From contig NZ_SELQ01000006.1 of assembly GCF_004145405.1 (NCBI RefSeq), positions 124,001-188,000 of the forward strand: a stretch of 64,000 bases of DNA. Reading direction: 5' to 3'. The DNA comes from Salipiger sp. IMCC34102 (GTDB lineage: Bacteria; Pseudomonadota; Alphaproteobacteria; Rhodobacterales; Rhodobacteraceae). Shown piece after piece: positions 60,284 to 64,000 of the stretch. The notes beneath the pieces are model-generated. The model was given only the letters and a program-made list of their open reading frames with translations. It ran no database searches and had not been told where the DNA came from. A program made the position numbers and the translations under genes. The stretch's first letter is position 1, and every line of letters begins with the position of its first letter.

Positions 60284-61329
60284 GCGCGAGCGCGACCCTG
60301 CGGCTGGACGGCGCCGTTTCCGTCGTCCTGCCGGGCAAGGCCCTCGGCGTCCTTGGCGCGCTGGTCGCATTTCTTGCAGCGTTGCTGGTCCTGAGCCTGA
60401 TGACCGGCAGCTATCCCCTCGGCGTGGCGGGTGTGCTTTCGACGCTTGCGGGGGCGCCCCCGTCGGAGATCGCCGAGACGGTCGTCTGGCAGTTCCGCTT
60501 TCCACGCACGCTGGCGGCTTTCTGCGCGGGCGCGTTGCTCGCCCTGTCGGGGGCCGTGTTACAGAACGTCACGCGCAACCCGCTGGCCGATCCGTCGCTC
60601 GTCGGGGTGAGCCAAGGCGCGGGGCTCGCCGTGGTCGCGGCGATCGTGGCCTGGCCGGATCTGCCGCAGGGGGTTCGTCCGTTGTTGGCCTTCGGCGGTG
60701 CGCTCGCCGTCGCCGTCCTGATCCAGTGGATCGCGATGCGGCGCGCGGGCGGGGCGACGATGCGCTTCATCCTGACCGGGATCGGCATCGCGGCCTTCAT
60801 CTCTGCCGCGACGGCGGCTCTTCTGACCTACGGCCAGCTCGACCGGGCGATGTCCGCGCTGGGCTGGCTTGCAGGATCGGTCCATGCGGCGGGATGGGGT
60901 GACGTCGCCGTCCTGGTCCTCGCCCTTATGGCGCTTGCGCCCGCTCTTTTCGCCGCCGCCCGGCCGATGGCGGCGATGCGGCTGGGACCCGAGATAGCGG
61001 CGGGGCTGGGCGTTCGGGTCGGGCGCACGCGCGCGACGCTCATCACGCTTTCGGTGGCGCTCGCCGCAGCGGCGGTGGCGATGGTCGGGCCGCTGGGTTT
61101 CGTAGGCCTCGTGGCGCCCCACATGGCGCACCGGCTGGCCCGGTCCGGCGTCGGCCTGCACCTGGCCCTGTCCGCCGTGGTCGGCGCGGGACTGGTCGGT
61201 GCCGCGGACCTTGCGGGACGCGCGCTGTTTGCCCCGGTCCAGATCCCCGCCGGACTGGTCACGGCGATCATCGGGGTGCCCATCTTCGTCTGGCTCATCC
61301 TGCGCACCCCCGGAAGGAGTCAGATGTGA
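60280..61329 (+). CDS. Iron-siderophore ABC permease, FecCD type (second)
   Basis: A 349-residue permease homologous to the first, with FRFPRTLAAFCAGALLALSGAVLQNVTRNPLADPSLVG near residue 73, LGWLAGSVHAAGWGDVAVLVLAL near 195 and GPLGFVGLVAPHMAHRLARSG near 268. The two permeases form a heterodimeric channel. Its TGA stop overlaps the GTG of the next gene. Confidence 0.92.
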   Translation: MSASATLRLDGAVSVVLPGKALGVLGALVAFLAALLVLSLMTGSYPLGVAGVLSTLAGAPPSEIAETVVWQFRFPRTLAAFCAGALLALSGAVLQNVTRNPLADPSLVGVSQGAGLAVVAAIVAWPDLPQGVRPLLAFGGALAVAVLIQWIAMRRAGGATMRFILTGIGIAAFISAATAALLTYGQLDRAMSALGWLAGSVHAAGWGDVAVLVLALMALAPALFAAARPMAAMRLGPEIAAGLGVRVGRTRATLITLSVALAAAAVAMVGPLGFVGLVAPHMAHRLARSGVGLHLALSAVVGAGLVGAADLAGRALFAPVQIPAGLVTAIIGVPIFVWLILRTPGRSQM

Positions 61330-62321
61330 CAAGGCCCGAAAGAATCACCGCGCCCAATCCTGCGACCGGCCATCCGAAGGATCTGCGCTTCTGCACCGCG
61401 CAAAGCCTTGCCGCGGGTGAGCCGCTCGCCGGTACGGGAGTGCATCCCGAGAAGACCATCCTCATCCAGTGGCCCAAGGCGAGATGGCGGCATTCGCTCA
61501 AGATCGCGGAAGACATGGACCCGGACATCACCGCGGCCATCGAGGCGCTGTCCGCCGCGGGATGGCGGGTGAACCTGATCGACCGCAAGGGAGAGTATCG
61601 CGACACGATTCGCGTCTTCATCTACCCCGAGGCGTTGGCCTTCGACCTGGCTCCTCGCGCGCTTGCGAATTTCCTCGTCAGCCTGCCGGAAGGTGCCGCC
61701 GCGCTCGATGACTTCGGCCCCACTCCCGCCGACACTCCGGTCGTCTTGTGCTGCACCCACGGCAAGCACGATCGCTGCTGCGCCAAGTGGGGCTTCGCGG
61801 TCTACAAGGCGCTTGCGGCAGAGGCCGAGGCGCGCGGCGATTTCGATGTCTGGGAAGTCACGCATCTGGGCGGCTGCCGCCTGTCGGCCGGCGTCCTCGT
61901 CCTGCCCGCCTTGCGCAAGTACGGCCGATTGCGCCCCGCGGACGCGCCGGACCTGCTGGACGCCGAGGCACGCGACACCCCGTACCTGCCCTGCTACCGC
62001 GGAGCCAGCCATCTCGACCAAGCCGAACAGGTGGCGGAGGTCGCGGCCCTGCAACATTTCGCCAAGGCCGGCATCCGAGGGCCCGCACGGGTGCGCAAGA
62101 CCCAAGAGCGCACCTATGCCGTCACGGTCGGCACGGCTATCGCCCGCGTCCTGTTGCAGCCGGACGAGGTGACCACCCCCGGCACCTGCGCCGATCTCGA
62201 CGCGGCCAGGCCGATCGCGCCCAAGACCGTCTGGCGCGCGCAGGTCGATGCCGCCCTCGCAGACGACGGCCCCGCGCCATCCTGCCCCCCGAACCCGAAC
62301 CCGAACGAGGAACGACCATGA
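61326..62321 (+). CDS. Sucrase/ferredoxin-like protein (thioredoxin-fold [2Fe-2S] family)
   Basis: A 331-residue protein of the PF06999-type sucrase/ferredoxin-like family. The motif CCTHGKHDRCCAKWG near residues 140-153, followed by WEVTHLGGCRLSAGVLVLP near 175-193, is typical of thioredoxin-like ferredoxins that hold a [2Fe-2S] cluster. It starts at GTG 61326 inside the permease stop and overlaps the binding protein gene by 4 bp, so it is an integral part of the siderophore operon. Reduction of ferric-siderophore in the cytoplasm is the natural hypothesis. A weakly similar Cys/His set alone does not prove it. Confidence 0.88.
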   Translation: MTRPERITAPNPATGHPKDLRFCTAQSLAAGEPLAGTGVHPEKTILIQWPKARWRHSLKIAEDMDPDITAAIEALSAAGWRVNLIDRKGEYRDTIRVFIYPEALAFDLAPRALANFLVSLPEGAAALDDFGPTPADTPVVLCCTHGKHDRCCAKWGFAVYKALAAEAEARGDFDVWEVTHLGGCRLSAGVLVLPALRKYGRLRPADAPDLLDAEARDTPYLPCYRGASHLDQAEQVAEVAALQHFAKAGIRGPARVRKTQERTYAVTVGTAIARVLLQPDEVTTPGTCADLDAARPIAPKTVWRAQVDAALADDGPAPSCPPNPNPNEERP

Positions 62322-63280
62322 AACGCCTCCTGAAACACCTGAGTCTCGTCGCCGTCCTGGCCTTGCCCGTGCCCGCCGCGGCACAGGACACCCGCACCGT
62401 CACCGACGATACGGGAACTCAGGTGGACATCCCCACCGAACCGCAGCGCATCGTGGCCTTGCACGACAGTGTCCTGACGGTTCCGCTGCTGGAACTGGGG
62501 GCGAAGGTCGCGGGCAGCCACGGTCGGGGCGAGACCGAGGACGAGGCCTTCATCCGCTCCAGCCTGTCGATCACCGGGATGGACTTCGACACCACCGACA
62601 TCACCTGGGTCGGCAACAACCCCGCCGACATCGAACGCATCGCGGCGGTGGCGCCCGACCTGATCCTCACGACCCAGTGGCAGCCGACGGACGTGGACCA
62701 GCTTCGCGCCATCGCGCCCACCGTGGTGCTGGACTACACGCAACGCGATTCCTGGGAGATCTACGACTGGCTTGCCGAACTGACCGGCACGACCGACCGG
62801 CTGGACCTGATGAAACGCCGTTACGAAGAACAGATCGCCCTGATCCGCGAGGTCATCGACACCGAGAGCATCACCGTCTCCACCATCCATGCCATGCCCG
62901 GTGAGCTCTTCGCGCTCAATCCTTACGGCAATATCGGCAAGGTGCTGATCGACGCGGGCTTCCAGCGTCCCGCGCTCATCGAGGCCATTCCCGAGGGCGG
63001 CCGCGAGAGCTTCACCGCCGAGGTCCTGCCCGAGTTCGACGGCGATTTCATCTTCACGACCTATCGCTCCACGGCCGGGGACGGCCCTGACGAGGTGCGC
63101 GCCCATTTCGACAGCATCCTGCCCGGCTGGTGCGAGCAGCTACACGCCTGCCGCGAGGACCAAATGTACTTCGTCAGCCGCTCGCTTGGGGCGACCCGGT
63201 CCTACTACGCGCTGGGCGCGGTCAGCTACATGCTGCTGTCGGTGATCGGCGGCCAGGATTTCACCCCGATAGCGCGCTGA
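62318..63280 (+). CDS. Iron-siderophore ABC binding protein (first)
   Basis: A 320-residue periplasmic binding protein of the FepB/FecB type. The signal peptide ends near VPAAAQ. TVTDDTGTQVDIPTEPQRIVALHDSVLTVPLLELG is the classic opening, followed by WVGNNPADIERIAAVAPDLILTTQWQ and PTVVLDYTQRDSWEIYDWLAELTG. ATG 62318 overlaps the ferredoxin-like gene by 4 bp. A second binding protein gene follows after 58 bp. Confidence 0.92.
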   Translation: MKRLLKHLSLVAVLALPVPAAAQDTRTVTDDTGTQVDIPTEPQRIVALHDSVLTVPLLELGAKVAGSHGRGETEDEAFIRSSLSITGMDFDTTDITWVGNNPADIERIAAVAPDLILTTQWQPTDVDQLRAIAPTVVLDYTQRDSWEIYDWLAELTGTTDRLDLMKRRYEEQIALIREVIDTESITVSTIHAMPGELFALNPYGNIGKVLIDAGFQRPALIEAIPEGGRESFTAEVLPEFDGDFIFTTYRSTAGDGPDEVRAHFDSILPGWCEQLHACREDQMYFVSRSLGATRSYYALGAVSYMLLSVIGGQDFTPIAR

Positions 63281-63338
63281 TCAGGAACCTGTCCACCCGT
63301 CCGACCGCCCCCTTCACCCACACCATGAGACATACGTT

Positions 63339-64000
63339 ATGAAACCGACCACCCGAACCCTTGCAACGGCCCTGGGCGGGCTTCTCGCAGCCCTGCCCGC
63401 CGCGGCACAGGACTTTCCGCTGACCCTGGAAAACAAGTTCGGCACCACCGTGATCGAAGAGGCGCCCGAGCGGGTGGCCAGCCTTGACTTCAACGGTGCC
63501 GACAACCTTCTGGCGCTGGGCGTGCAGCCGGTCGCCATCCGCTACTGGTACGGCGATTACGAAAATGCCGTCTGGCCCTGGGCCGACGACCGGCTCAAGA
63601 CCACGCCCGCGATCCTGCGGGGCGACCTGAACTTCGAGCAGATCGCCGCCGCGGAGCCCGATGTCATCATCGCCCTGTGGTCCGGCATCACCGAGCAGGA
63701 ATACGAAAGGCTGTCACTCATCGCCCCGGTCGTGGCCGTTCCGGAGGGTGTCGGCGACTACTCCCTGCCCTGGGACGAGCTTGCGTTGATCGCCGGGGAG
63801 GCCGTCGGCCGTCTCGACGAAGCCGAGGCGCAGGTCGCCGAGATCGAGGCCGAGATGGCGGCCATCTCTGACCGCAACCCCGGTTGGGAGGGCAAGACCG
63901 CCTCGGTCGCCTATTACTGGAACGACAACCCTGGCGTCTATACCGGCGCCGACATCCGCCCCTTGCTCTTGTCGAACCTCGGCCTGTCGACGCCGGACGC
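63339..64000 (+). CDS. Iron-siderophore ABC binding protein (second, cut by window edge)
   Basis: The first 220 codons of another periplasmic binding protein of the same broad family. A signal peptide (MKPTTRTLATALGGLLAALP, then AAAQ) precedes FPLTLENKFGTTVIEEAPERVASLDFNGADNLLALGVQPVAIRYWYGDY and NFEQIAAAEPDVIIALWSGI. The family differs clearly from the first binding protein in sequence. Two binding proteins on one transporter suggest two siderophore ligands, or a second operon beginning here. Confidence 0.9.
   Translation, partial: MKPTTRTLATALGGLLAALPAAAQDFPLTLENKFGTTVIEEAPERVASLDFNGADNLLALGVQPVAIRYWYGDYENAVWPWADDRLKTTPAILRGDLNFEQIAAAEPDVIIALWSGITEQEYERLSLIAPVVAVPEGVGDYSLPWDELALIAGEAVGRLDEAEAQVAEIEAEMAAISDRNPGWEGKTASVAYYWNDNPGVYTGADIRPLLLSNLGLSTPD

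Overview
The window is a stretch of GC-rich alphaproteobacterial chromosome, most likely from the Rhodobacteraceae (Roseobacter group). The assignment rests on gene content: a plant-type glutamate-cysteine ligase, a 44-residue aa3-type cytochrome oxidase subunit IV, three tandem peptide deformylase genes, a Rhodobacterales-style cobalamin cluster with DUF6732 and DUF1636 genes, and many GTG/TTG starts with 4-base stop/start overlaps. I see no rRNA, tRNA, CRISPR array, prophage or insertion sequence. The window cuts dnaE at the left end and a siderophore-binding protein gene at the right end.

Region 1 (1-16250) is mostly housekeeping: dnaE, an ArsR-type regulator, gshA with a glyoxalase-fold partner, rsmE and ubiA back to back, an OmpA/BON envelope protein, a Sua5-type tRNA modification enzyme, an acyl-CoA dehydrogenase, a metallo-beta-lactamase hydrolase, an HD-GYP protein, cytochrome oxidase subunit IV with a lipoprotein, and an AzlCD branched-chain amino acid exporter. 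Region 2 (16302-22430) is a molybdenum-cofactor cluster (fdhD, mobA, mobB, a moeA gene fused to an unknown N-terminal domain, an acetyltransferase), followed by three deformylase genes on the opposite strand. Region 3 (22543-35155) holds a MalY/PatB-type PLP enzyme, a PilZ-like protein and the cobalamin cluster: DUF6732, cbiX-like, cobH, cobL, cobI, cbiG-cobJ and cobM on the minus strand, and DUF1636, cobC and cbiB on the plus strand. A glutathionyl-hydroquinone reductase and an atypical receiver-domain protein sit between the two halves.

Region 4 (35206-45097) has a lytic transglycosylase, a TctDE-type two-component system whose kinase gene overlaps a solitary periplasmic binding protein gene, the divergent tctCBA tripartite carboxylate transporter, a class III CoA-transferase overlapping tctA, and an AbrB-family permease. 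Region 5 (45438-56649) has two ABC operons facing each other: urtABCDE (urea) and ytfQRT-yjfF (sugar, galactofuranose-like), the latter ending in its own FadR-type regulator. After three small membrane proteins, region 6 (58434-64000) is an iron-siderophore uptake operon with an ATPase, two permeases, a thioredoxin-like [2Fe-2S] protein and two binding proteins.

The most interesting points are the third deformylase with HQxDH in place of HExDH, the unknown domain fused to MoeA, the CbiX-like protein with a duplicated CxxC module and His-rich tail inside an otherwise aerobic-type cobalamin set, the orphan binding protein tied to TctDE, the ferredoxin-like protein inside the siderophore operon, a near-identical 17-bp palindrome upstream of both urtA and ytfQ, and a dispersed hairpin repeat present in at least four copies.
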